From contig JAAZIO010000151.1 in NCBI GenBank assembly GCA_012800805.1, positions 1-12,981 on the forward strand: a DNA stretch of 12,981 nt. Direction: 5' to 3'. Numbering within the stretch: the stretch's first letter is position 1; every line of letters begins with the position of its first letter. The notes below the pieces were generated by a model. It searched no databases, was not told the origin of the DNA, and saw only the letters and a program-made list of their open reading frames with translations. Source of the stretch: Clostridiales bacterium (GTDB taxonomy: Bacteria > Bacillota > Clostridia > Christensenellales > CAG-917). The translations under genes were made by a program, and so were the position numbers. This document shows, piece by piece, positions 7,516 through 12,981 of this stretch.

Positions 7516-8000
7516 TGAGAAAAGTTTTGTTTGTTTGCACGGGCAATACATGCCGTTCCCCTATGGCGATGTATGTATTGAAAAACATCGTGGACGGCGA
7601 AGACATCGAAGATATCGAAGTGGACAGTGCCGGGCTTAGCGCAAACGGAAGCCCTATTTCAGCCAACACCCTTAGGGTATTGTCGTCATACGGCATTCAT
7701 GTCCATGAAACATACATATCAAAGAAAATCACAGAGGAAATGTTTGAGGAAGCGGACCTAATTATCCCGATGACTAGGATGATTGCCGAAGACCTTATCG
7801 AAAGGTTTGATGAAGATGATAAAATCGTCTCTGTATTCGATATGATAGGAAAAGATGTGCCCGACCCCTACGGCAAGGGATATTACGAATACGAGCAGGT
7901 CTGGCATATCCTTCAGCTTGCCGTGCCGCATATTGTAAACATAATAACCGACCCGAAATTCGGCGCCAAAAAGAAGAAAAAGAAAAAAAAGAAAAGATAA
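7515..8000 (+). CDS. ywlE: Protein arginine phosphatase YwlE-like, with poly-lysine tail
   Basis: This is a low-molecular-weight phosphatase of 161 residues. The P-loop CTGNTCRS (8-15) supplies the nucleophile C8 and R14; D117 in DPYGKG is the general acid. T12 in the loop is the residue that, in Bacillus YwlE, steers the fold to phospho-arginine rather than phospho-tyrosine, so it probably reverses McsB-type protein arginine phosphorylation that marks proteins for ClpCP. No McsB is in the window. Unusually, the C terminus ends in nine lysines and an arginine (152-161), encoded by an almost pure A tract that runs into the terminator. GGGAGG at 7505-7510 is the ribosome site; the ATG overlaps the sua5 stop by 1 nt. 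Confidence 0.88.
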   Translation: MRKVLFVCTGNTCRSPMAMYVLKNIVDGEDIEDIEVDSAGLSANGSPISANTLRVLSSYGIHVHETYISKKITEEMFEEADLIIPMTRMIAEDLIERFDEDDKIVSVFDMIGKDVPDPYGKGYYEYEQVWHILQLAVPHIVNIITDPKFGAKKKKKKKKKR

Positions 8001-8027
8001 AAAAAACCGTCTTAGGACGGTTTTTTT
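8001..8027. terminator. Bidirectional intrinsic terminator
   Basis: AAAAAACCGTC (8001-8011) pairs with GACGGTTTTTT (8016-8026) around a TTAG loop. The T run serves the + strand operon ending with ywlE, whose stop codon directly abuts the hairpin. The A run on the left gives a U tract for the converging - strand ferritin-like gene, which ends 36 nt away. Confidence 0.9.
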
Positions 8028-8062
8028 GCGGGCGAAAAAGGTGGAGCGAAACGCCCATTTAT

Positions 8063-8569
8063 TTATTTGGCGCATGAGCCTTCGATTGCGGTTATCATAG
8101 CTTTGAAAATCTTTATATGCAGTTCCTCGTCAAGTATTATCCTCTCCAAAAGAAGCTTGATGTCGGTGGAATCAACGGATAAAATTGTTTTTTCGTAGTT
8201 TAATATTGCCTGCTCTTCGGCCGCGATGTTCTGTTTTAAAAACTTTATGGGGTCTAAGGTATAGTTTACATAGCTGCCGTTCCAGTAGTTTCTCGCGCCC
8301 ATAATGGGATATCCGCCAAGCTTGTAAATGGCCTTTCCAAGCAGTTCATGATGGCGCATTTCGACAACCGCAATCATCTCAAGCTGTTTTGAAAAGTCTT
8401 TTTCCTCATAAGTTATATAAGACTGAAAGGCGTATGTCAAAATAGCCGTAAGCTCGCTGTGGTCTCCTCCGTAGCTTGGGAGAAGCAGCCTTGCGTCTTT
8501 AAGGTTGTTTTCAACCTTGATTTCGGGGTAACTGAGCTCGCTGGCTGCGGGCATCAACGCAAATTCCAT
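8063..8569 (-). CDS. Ferritin-like di-iron (rubrerythrin-type) protein
   Basis: The 168-residue product is a four-helix-bundle ferritin-like protein with a complete set of likely di-metal ligands: E39 (SELTAI), E70 and H73 (VEMRHHELL), E118 or E119 (AAEEQAI), and E148 and H151 (DEELHIK). It lacks the rubredoxin-like CxxC tail of classical rubrerythrin. Relatives without this tail in Clostridia are usually annotated only as ferritin-like or rubrerythrin-family; some resemble Mn-catalase or spore-coat proteins. A role in peroxide or iron handling is inferred. I chose ATG 8569-8567 because AAGAGGTG (8580-8573) then lies at 5-nt spacing. The GTG at 8575, two codons earlier, would overlap that ribosome site. 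It is monocistronic and divergent from secG. Confidence 0.82.
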   Translation of the reverse strand: MEFALMPAASELSYPEIKVENNLKDARLLLPSYGGDHSELTAILTYAFQSYITYEEKDFSKQLEMIAVVEMRHHELLGKAIYKLGGYPIMGARNYWNGSYVNYTLDPIKFLKQNIAAEEQAILNYEKTILSVDSTDIKLLLERIILDEELHIKIFKAMITAIEGSCAK

Positions 8570-8572
8570 TTT

Positions 8573-8580
8573 CACCTCTT
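8573..8580 (-). promoter_or_regulatory. Ribosome binding site deciding the ferritin-like gene start
   Basis: Read on the - strand the site is AAGAGGTG followed by AAA and ATG (8569). The GTG embedded in it would have no spacing, so the ATG is preferred. Confidence 0.75.
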
Positions 8581-8588
8581 GAACGCTA

Positions 8589-8619
8589 TATTATATGCTC
8601 TTGCCTTTACATGCGTGAA
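8589..8619 (-). promoter_or_regulatory. Promoter of the ferritin-like gene, sigma-A and possibly sporulation-sigma
   Basis: On the - strand a perfect TATAAT (8595-8590) lies 18 nt after a weak TTCACG (8619-8614), a plausible sigma-A promoter. The same bases also read CATATAATA (8597-8589) preceded at 17 nt by AC (8616-8615). This fits the sigma-K form AC-N17-CATA-N3-TA. Which sigma factor uses it cannot be told from sequence. Confidence 0.5.
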
Positions 8620-8638
8620 ATAAAATCTTTATAAACGC

Positions 8639-8667
8639 TTGTCAATATTTGGGGTATGTGCTAAAAT
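8639..8667 (+). promoter_or_regulatory. Sigma-A promoter of secG
   Basis: TTGTCA (8639-8644) and TAAAAT (8662-8667) each match five of six consensus bases and are separated by exactly 17 nt. TG at 8659-8660 makes an extended -10. Transcription would begin near 8674, giving a leader of about 24 nt. Confidence 0.8.
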
Positions 8668-8697
8668 ATCGCTGTTAATAATCAATAAGAGGGAATA

Positions 8698-9018
8698 ATG
8701 TTAAACTATATCCTTTCGGCAATACCTAACCGCACAAACATGACTTATGAAGTCCAGCAAGGCACTCTGGCGGCCCTTATGGTTGTCATGGTGGTGCTTG
8801 CCATAGCGATGATAGTAATCGTTCTGATGCAACAAGGCACCAACGAAAATGTCAGCGCGATAACGGGCGTAACCGATTCATTCTACGGACGCAACAAGGC
8901 AAAAACACAAGAAGCCAGGCTTAAAAAAATCACATTGCTGTTCTTCTGCTTGATACTGATAACATCGGTGATATTCTTTATAGTGTCATCGGTGGAAGTC
9001 GGAAAAGCGGTGCTATAA
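8698..9018 (+). CDS. secG: Preprotein translocase subunit SecG
   Basis: SecG is the small accessory subunit of the SecYEG channel. The 106-residue product has two membrane helices (about 25-44 and 77-97) joined by the typical cytoplasmic loop VLMQQGTNENVSAITGV then SFYGRNKAKTQEARLKKIT. The N terminus is about 15-20 residues longer than in most short SecG proteins. ATG 8698 is nevertheless preferred because AGAGGG (8688-8693) sits just upstream; M15 would be an internal alternative without a ribosome site. It has its own promoter and is followed by a hairpin at 9027-9044. The common Firmicutes partner rnr does not follow. Confidence 0.93.
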   Translation: MLNYILSAIPNRTNMTYEVQQGTLAALMVVMVVLAIAMIVIVLMQQGTNENVSAITGVTDSFYGRNKAKTQEARLKKITLLFFCLILITSVIFFIVSSVEVGKAVL

Positions 9019-9026
9019 AGAAAGAG

Positions 9027-9050
9027 GAGCGGCGAAAGCCGCTCTTATTA
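9027..9050 (+). terminator. Probable terminator after secG
   Basis: GAGCGGC (9027-9033) and GCCGCTC (9038-9044) pair around a GAAA tetraloop. Only a broken T run (TTATTA) follows, so termination may be partial, and read-through into smpB is possible. Confidence 0.65.
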
Positions 9051-9060
9051 ATATATGGGC

Positions 9061-9089
9061 TTGCAAATCTTTATAGCTTGATGTAAACT
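9061..9089 (+). promoter_or_regulatory. Weak candidate promoter for smpB-metY-metA
   Basis: TTGCAA (9061-9066), a 17-nt spacer and TAAACT (9084-9089) each match four of six consensus bases. A start near 9096 would leave a leader of only about 12 nt. This is the best candidate in the 89-nt gap but is weak. Confidence 0.35.
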
Positions 9090-9107
9090 TAGCTTGCGTT
9101 AATTATT

Positions 9108-9560
9108 ATGAAAATCATAACTACAAACAAAAAAGCTTATCACGATTATTTTGTGGAAGAGACCATAGAGGCCGGTATTGCGCTTGTGGGCACGGAAGTA
9201 AAGTCCATAAGGGCAGGGGCGGTCAATCTTAAGGACTGCTATGTGATAATCAAAAACGGCGAGGCGCTGCTGCTCGGCATGCATATATCGCCATACGACA
9301 AAGGCAGTTTTTCAAATGTCGACCCCGAAAGAACCAGAAAGCTTTTGCTGAACAAGTTTGAAATCAACAGGCTAAGGGGAAAAATCGAGCAAAAAGGATT
9401 TACGCTTATCCCGCTTAAGCTCTATTTTAAAAACTCATTCATCAAAGTTGAGCTTGGACTTTGCAGGGGTAAGCAACTCCACGACAAGAGAGCGGCTATA
9501 AAAGAGCGCGACGAAAAGAGAATGGTAGAGAAAATTATGAAAGAATATAACGCCAGATAG
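9108..9560 (+). CDS. smpB: SsrA-binding protein SmpB
   Basis: SmpB binds tmRNA and delivers it to stalled ribosomes for trans-translation. The 150-residue product shows family landmarks: [18 protein letters not shown] (7-24), [18 protein letters not shown] (26-43), the HISPYDKG segment, and a basic C-terminal tail ([18 protein letters not shown]) that enters the empty mRNA channel. The start is secure by length and family N terminus, yet there is no Shine-Dalgarno in the 20 nt before ATG 9108. The ssrA RNA gene is not in the window. metY follows 10 nt later. Confidence 0.96.
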   Translation: MKIITTNKKAYHDYFVEETIEAGIALVGTEVKSIRAGAVNLKDCYVIIKNGEALLLGMHISPYDKGSFSNVDPERTRKLLLNKFEINRLRGKIEQKGFTLIPLKLYFKNSFIKVELGLCRGKQLHDKRAAIKERDEKRMVEKIMKEYNAR

Positions 9561-9570
9561 GAAGGAGAGT

Positions 9571-10845
9571 ATGAAAAAATCCACTGAATGCGTCCAGGCA
9601 GGCTATGAGCCGAAAAACGGGGAACCGAGGGTTCTTCCGCTATATCAGTCAACGACTTACTACTACGAAACGCCCGAAGAGCTGGCCAAACTTTTCGACT
9701 ATCCCAAACTTGGGCACATATATTCAAGAATATCGAACCCCACTGTGTCCGCTCTTGAGGCAAAAATCACGGCGCTTGAGGGCGGCGTCGGCGCAATGGC
9801 GTGTTCATCGGGAATGTCGGCGACTCTCTTTGCGGTATTAACGCTTGCAAACGCAGGCGATAATATCATAAGCCTTTCAACCATTTACGGCGGAACATAC
9901 AATCTGTTTGCGGTAACTTTAAAGAAAATGGGCATCGAGACCCGTTTCGTTACCCCCGATTCATCGGATGAGGAAATAGAAAAGTTAATCGACGAGCGCA
10001 CAAAGATGTTTTTTGCGGAAACAATATCAAACCCGTCGATAATAGTTCTAGACTTTGACCGCTACGCAAATATTTGTAAAAAGCACTCCATTCCTTTTGC
10101 TGTTGACAACACTCTTACAACTCCCTATATCGTTCGGCCGTTCGAGTTTGGAGCAAATATAGTCATTCATTCGTCCACCAAATACCTTGACGGTCACGCA
10201 AGCGCGGTAGGAGGAATTCTTGTGGACGGCGGAAACTTTGAGTGGGACAAAAATCCCCGCTTTAAAGATTTCTACACGCCCGACCCAAGTTATCACGGAA
10301 CCGTTTATGTGGAGGAGGGAGGAAACGCGGCGTTCATACTAAAGGCCAGAATGCAGTTTATGAGAGACATCGGTGCCATAATGAGCCCGTTTAACGCCTA
10401 CCTTACAAACCTCGGTTGCGAAACGCTTCATTTAAGAATGGAGCGCCACAGCGAAAACGCGCTGGCCGCCGCGGAGTTCTTAAGCTCGTCGGATAAAGTC
10501 GAATGGGTCAAATACGCGGGGCTTAAGACAGACAAATACTATCCTCTCGCCAAAAAATACATGGATGGAAAGTGCGGCGGAATGGTATCGTTCGGAGTCA
10601 AAGGCGGAAGGGAAGAGGCCGCCGAGTTCATAAAAGGACTGAAACTTATTAAGCAGGTAACCCACATCGCCGACGTCAGGTCCTGCGTGCTTCATCCCGC
10701 GACCACTACGCACCGCCAGCTCTCCGATGAGGACTTAATTAAATGCGGTATTTCAAATAACCTTGTCAGGCTGTCGATTGGCATCGAGGACAAGGACGAT
10801 ATAATAGAAGACATCAAACAAGCACTGGATAAAATAAAGAGGTAA
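9571..10845 (+). CDS. metY: O-acetylhomoserine sulfhydrylase (O-acetylhomoserine aminocarboxypropyltransferase)
   Basis: The enzyme is a PLP-dependent Cys/Met-metabolism protein (fold type I) that condenses O-acetyl-L-homoserine with sulfide to give homocysteine. The 424-residue length is typical of MetY; cystathionine gamma-synthases are nearer 380. Visible PLP motifs are YSRISNPT (near 51-58), SSGMSA in the phosphate loop, D179 in AVDNT, and the Schiff-base lysine K204 in HSSTKYLDGH. The C-terminal substrate motif VRSCVLHPATTTHRQL is also present. AAGGAG (9562-9567 region) is a good ribosome site. It lies 2 nt before metA, so the two consecutive steps are co-expressed. MetY or a related gamma-lyase cannot be fully separated by eye, but length and partner favour MetY. 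Confidence 0.93.
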   Translation: MKKSTECVQAGYEPKNGEPRVLPLYQSTTYYYETPEELAKLFDYPKLGHIYSRISNPTVSALEAKITALEGGVGAMACSSGMSATLFAVLTLANAGDNIISLSTIYGGTYNLFAVTLKKMGIETRFVTPDSSDEEIEKLIDERTKMFFAETISNPSIIVLDFDRYANICKKHSIPFAVDNTLTTPYIVRPFEFGANIVIHSSTKYLDGHASAVGGILVDGGNFEWDKNPRFKDFYTPDPSYHGTVYVEEGGNAAFILKARMQFMRDIGAIMSPFNAYLTNLGCETLHLRMERHSENALAAAEFLSSSDKVEWVKYAGLKTDKYYPLAKKYMDGKCGGMVSFGVKGGREEAAEFIKGLKLIKQVTHIADVRSCVLHPATTTHRQLSDEDLIKCGISNNLVRLSIGIEDKDDIIEDIKQALDKIKR

Positions 10846-10847
10846 AT

Positions 10848-11762
10848 ATGCCGATAATAATTCCAAAAGATTTGCCGGCTTTTTCAAGTTTAAGCTCGGA
10901 AAACATATTTGTTATGGATACCTTAAGGGCCTATAGCCAAGATATCAGGCCCATTGAAATTGCTATACTGAATCTCATGCCCACAAAGGTTGAGACCGAA
11001 ACGCAACTTCTCAGGCTTTTGTCAAACTCGCCGCTTCAGACAAACGTCACTTTCATCAGCACGGCGACATACATGCCCACGCACATTTCCTCGGACCATA
11101 TGCAAAAATTTTACAATTCGCTAGACGAGGTGTGCAAAAGAAAGTTTGACGGAATGATTGTCACAGGCGCGCCCGTTGAGACCATGGAATTTGAGGATGT
11201 TGCATATTGGGACGAGATGGTGCGCATCATGGATTTTGCCGATAAAAACGTAACAAGCACGATATACATCTGCTGGGGCGCTCAGGCCGCGCTTTATCAT
11301 TTCCATGGCATAGGAAAGAAAATGTTAAATAACGGAAAGAAGCTTTCCGGCATTTTCCCGGCAAAGGCTTGTGAAGCTAACGACCCGCTCCTTAAAGGCA
11401 TGGACGATGTCTTCATGATACCCCATTCACGATACACCGAAGCAAATCAGGAGGAGATAAGGGCATGCAAAGACATCAAAGTTCTTGCGGACTCCGCCGA
11501 GGCGGGAATTTGCATCGCAAAGACTTTGGATAACAAACGCATATATCTTACGGGGCACTCCGAATACGACAGGGATACGCTAAAGAAAGAGTATGAGCGT
11601 GACCTTTCAAGAGGCCTTGATATCGCCCCTCCCGCAAACTATTTTGACAAAGACGGCAAAATAGCGGTAACATGGCGAAGCACCGCAAACCTGATTTTCT
11701 ATAACTGGCTAAACTACTATGTATATCAGGTAACCCCTTACGACATCGAAAAAATAAACTAA
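10848..11762 (+). CDS. metA: Homoserine O-acetyltransferase, MetA type
   Basis: MetA transfers an acyl group from acyl-CoA to homoserine, the committed step into methionine. The 304-residue product has the MetA fold with the nucleophile C142 (ICWGAQAA), and H237 and E239 in GHSEYD as the other catalytic residues. Position 111, in TGAPVE, is glutamate. In MetA proteins Glu111 goes with acetyl-CoA and Gly111 with succinyl-CoA, so acetylation is predicted even though many databases label the family succinyltransferase. This agrees with the adjacent metY, which uses O-acetylhomoserine. It starts 2 nt after metY with AAGAGG upstream, and its stop codon lies in the stem of a terminator. Confidence 0.95.
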   Translation: MPIIIPKDLPAFSSLSSENIFVMDTLRAYSQDIRPIEIAILNLMPTKVETETQLLRLLSNSPLQTNVTFISTATYMPTHISSDHMQKFYNSLDEVCKRKFDGMIVTGAPVETMEFEDVAYWDEMVRIMDFADKNVTSTIYICWGAQAALYHFHGIGKKMLNNGKKLSGIFPAKACEANDPLLKGMDDVFMIPHSRYTEANQEEIRACKDIKVLADSAEAGICIAKTLDNKRIYLTGHSEYDRDTLKKEYERDLSRGLDIAPPANYFDKDGKIAVTWRSTANLIFYNWLNYYVYQVTPYDIEKIN

Positions 11763-11786
11763 GCGCACCATATGGCGCTTTTTTAT
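11761..11786 (+). terminator. Intrinsic terminator of smpB-metY-metA
   Basis: AAGCGC (11761-11766) pairs with GCGCTT (11775-11780), with an 8-nt loop, followed by a T6 run that includes the stem's last bases. The left arm contains the last two bases of the metA stop codon. Confidence 0.8.
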
Positions 11787-11830
11787 TATAAAGCGTTATT
11801 AAATCAATTTACAATCTTGTATAACATGCA

Positions 11831-11859
11831 TTGACTTTATTTACATAATTTAATATTAT
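11831..11859 (+). promoter_or_regulatory. Sigma-A promoter of the SPFH gene
   Basis: TTGACT (11831-11836) and TATTAT (11854-11859), each five of six to consensus, are spaced by 17 nt. The surrounding DNA is AT-rich. Transcription would start near 11866, and GGAGGG (11877-11882) gives a strong ribosome site 6 nt before ATG 11889. Confidence 0.82.
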
Positions 11860-11888
11860 CTAAGTGAAATAATTTTGGAGGGCAAAAA

Positions 11889-12845
11889 ATGATTCAAAAC
11901 GGGGAACTGAGCAAATACGCTGAAAAGCCGTTAAAACCCATGAGCGGTTGGACTATGGTATTTATTTTAATACTTATCATAGGCGTCGGAATAGCTTTTG
12001 CGGTTATCGGGGGAATTACGGGCTTATTCTTTTTAACGCCTTTGGGAGTTGCGGTAATAGTACTAAGCATTATGTTGTTGTCGGGAGGATTTATAGTTAT
12101 CAAGCCAAACGAAGCCGCGGTGCTTGTATTGTTCGGTAAATATTACGGCTCAATTTTAAAAGAAGGCTTTTACTTTAAAAATCCTTTCGCGCATACATTC
12201 AACCCCGCTTCCGTAAATATCAAGGTTTTGGGCTTTGGCGGCTCGGGAACGCCCACGGGCAAGCTCTCGCTTAAAGCTATGACGCTTGACAACAACAAGC
12301 AGAAAGTAAACGACCTTGACGGCAATCCCATTGAAATAGGCGTTGTGGTTATCTGGAGAATCAAAGACACCGCGAAAGCCGTATTCAACGTTCAAAACTA
12401 CGCGAAGTATATATCTACTCAGTCCGACGCCGCAATAAGACAGGTAGCAAGGCAGTATCCTTACGACGTCAGCGACAACGGTGATGAAAAATCGCTGAGA
12501 GGAAGCTCGCAGGAAATAGCCGAAATGCTTAAAATAGAGCTCCAAAAAAGAGTTGACATAGCGGGCATTGAAATAATGGACGCAAGAATTTCCCATCTTG
12601 CTTACGCTCCCGAGATAGCCGCGGCAATGCTTCAGCGTCAGCAGGCAAAAGCAATCATCGACGCCCGCACCAAGATTGTAGAGGGCGCGGTAAGCATGGT
12701 TCAGATGGCTCTTGAAAAGCTCTCCAGCGAAAAGATTGTTGAGCTTGATGACGAAAGAAAGGCGCAGATGGTAAGCAACCTTTTGGTGGTGCTTTGCGGA
12801 AACAAAGAAGCTCAACCCGTTGTCAACAGCGGTTCACTGATGTAA
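11889..12845 (+). CDS. Membrane-anchored SPFH/Band-7 domain protein
   Basis: This 318-residue protein has two N-terminal hydrophobic helices (about 21-44 and 46-69) followed by an SPFH (stomatin/prohibitin/flotillin/HflK) domain. The domain opens with GGFIVIKPNEAAVLVLFGKY and continues with VNDLDGNPIEIGVVVIWRI. The second half is alpha-helical and includes ARISHLAYAPEIAAAMLQRQQA, and the end reads MVSNLLVVLCGNKEAQPVV. These stretches match a strongly conserved bacterial SPFH subfamily of unknown precise function; SPFH proteins build oligomeric membrane scaffolds. No NfeD-type protease or other partner gene is adjacent, as the gene has its own promoter and terminator. Extra residues rich in Gly and Lys lie at about 113-138. 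The name is secure at domain level only. Confidence 0.92.
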   Translation: MIQNGELSKYAEKPLKPMSGWTMVFILILIIGVGIAFAVIGGITGLFFLTPLGVAVIVLSIMLLSGGFIVIKPNEAAVLVLFGKYYGSILKEGFYFKNPFAHTFNPASVNIKVLGFGGSGTPTGKLSLKAMTLDNNKQKVNDLDGNPIEIGVVVIWRIKDTAKAVFNVQNYAKYISTQSDAAIRQVARQYPYDVSDNGDEKSLRGSSQEIAEMLKIELQKRVDIAGIEIMDARISHLAYAPEIAAAMLQRQQAKAIIDARTKIVEGAVSMVQMALEKLSSEKIVELDDERKAQMVSNLLVVLCGNKEAQPVVNSGSLM

Positions 12846-12858
12846 AATGTAAATCACA

Positions 12859-12886
12859 AAAAGGCGGAGCATTGCTCCGCTTTTTT
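12859..12886 (+). terminator. Intrinsic terminator of the SPFH gene
   Basis: GCGGAGC (12864-12870) and GCTCCGC (12874-12880) form a perfect stem with an ATT loop and are followed by T6 (12881-12886). An A run precedes the stem, so it may also stop transcription arriving from the right. Confidence 0.92.
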
Positions 12887-12894
12887 ATTTAATT

Positions 12895-12922
12895 TTGACA
12901 GTTTTCTGTTTTAATTTATGGT
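12895..12922 (+). promoter_or_regulatory. Candidate promoter at the right edge
   Basis: A perfect TTGACA (12895-12900) is followed at 16 nt by TATGGT (12917-12922), four of six to the -10 consensus. It would drive a unit beyond the window. The -35 is strong and the -10 weak. Confidence 0.4.
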
Positions 12923-12946
12923 AACTAATCAGATTGTTTCGTCATT

Positions 12947-12971
12947 TTTCGGAGCTAATTGAGGTCCGAAA
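12947..12971. repeat. Inverted repeat in a possible leader
   Basis: TTTCGGA (12947-12953) and TCCGAAA (12965-12971) can pair around an 11-nt loop. It lies just after the candidate start of transcription at the window edge, so it may be the first helix of a structured leader or an operator. Nothing more can be said from the truncated sequence. Confidence 0.35.
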
Positions 12972-12981
12972 TTTAGTCAAA

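Noticed and set aside
7758..8075. - strand open frame covering the end of ywlE and the terminator
   Set aside because: It crosses the terminator and an A/T homopolymer and is antisense to a recognised gene.
8570..8575. GTG start for the ferritin-like gene two codons upstream
   Set aside because: The GTG is part of the AAGAGGTG ribosome site, leaving no spacing.
12156..12815. A 219-codon open frame on the - strand inside the SPFH gene
   Set aside because: It lies wholly within a strongly conserved + strand gene; the product matches no family I know and has no promoter or ribosome site.
1..12981. A new defence, mobile or biosynthetic system
   Set aside because: All but one gene belong to known housekeeping families in expected order; no integrase, transposase, repeat array, toxin pair or effector was seen.

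Overview
The window looks like a stretch of chromosome from a Firmicutes bacterium, most likely an uncultured member of the Clostridia with moderate-to-low GC. The evidence is the order yqfC-yqfD-(HD phosphodiesterase)-ybeY-era-yqzL-recO, which is typical of Firmicutes, and the two YqfC/YqfD sporulation proteins, which point to a spore former or a descendant of one. It is almost entirely housekeeping DNA. I see no rRNA, tRNA, CRISPR array, insertion sequence, prophage or obvious foreign island.

Left operon (1 to about 8027, + strand): the 3' end of yqfC, yqfD, a PgpH-type cyclic-di-AMP phosphodiesterase lacking the usual extracellular sensor domain, ybeY, era, a very small yqzL, recO, an unrecognised 630-residue lipoprotein, a Sua5/YwlC threonylcarbamoyl-AMP synthase and a YwlE-type protein arginine phosphatase. 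Genes are packed with 1-5 nt gaps or 1-4 nt stop/start overlaps; the only larger gap is 35 nt between era and yqzL. This suggests one polycistronic message that combines sporulation, second-messenger breakdown, 16S maturation (YbeY, Era), DNA repair (RecO) and tRNA t6A modification. Its promoter lies left of the window, and it ends at a symmetric terminator (8001-8027).

Middle: a ferritin-like di-iron protein gene on the - strand (8063-8569) converges on that terminator and is divergent from secG (8698-9018), which has a strong sigma-A promoter. secG is followed by a hairpin, then smpB-metY-metA (9108-11762). RNase R, which commonly sits between secG and smpB in Firmicutes, is absent. MetA carries Glu111, the residue linked to acetyl-CoA use, which fits its neighbour MetY: together they would convert homoserine to homocysteine through O-acetylhomoserine.

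Right: a single-gene unit with its own promoter and terminator encodes a membrane-anchored SPFH/Band-7 protein (11889-12845). The last 95 bases hold a perfect TTGACA box and an inverted repeat, probably the start of another transcription unit cut off by the window edge.

The observations most worth a second look are the tiny yqzL gene, whose start codon lies inside a perfect hairpin and whose end overlaps recO at an A8 run; the sensor-less PgpH-like enzyme; the unrecognised lipoprotein inside a housekeeping operon; and the poly-lysine tail of YwlE running into the terminator. I found no convincing new multi-gene system.
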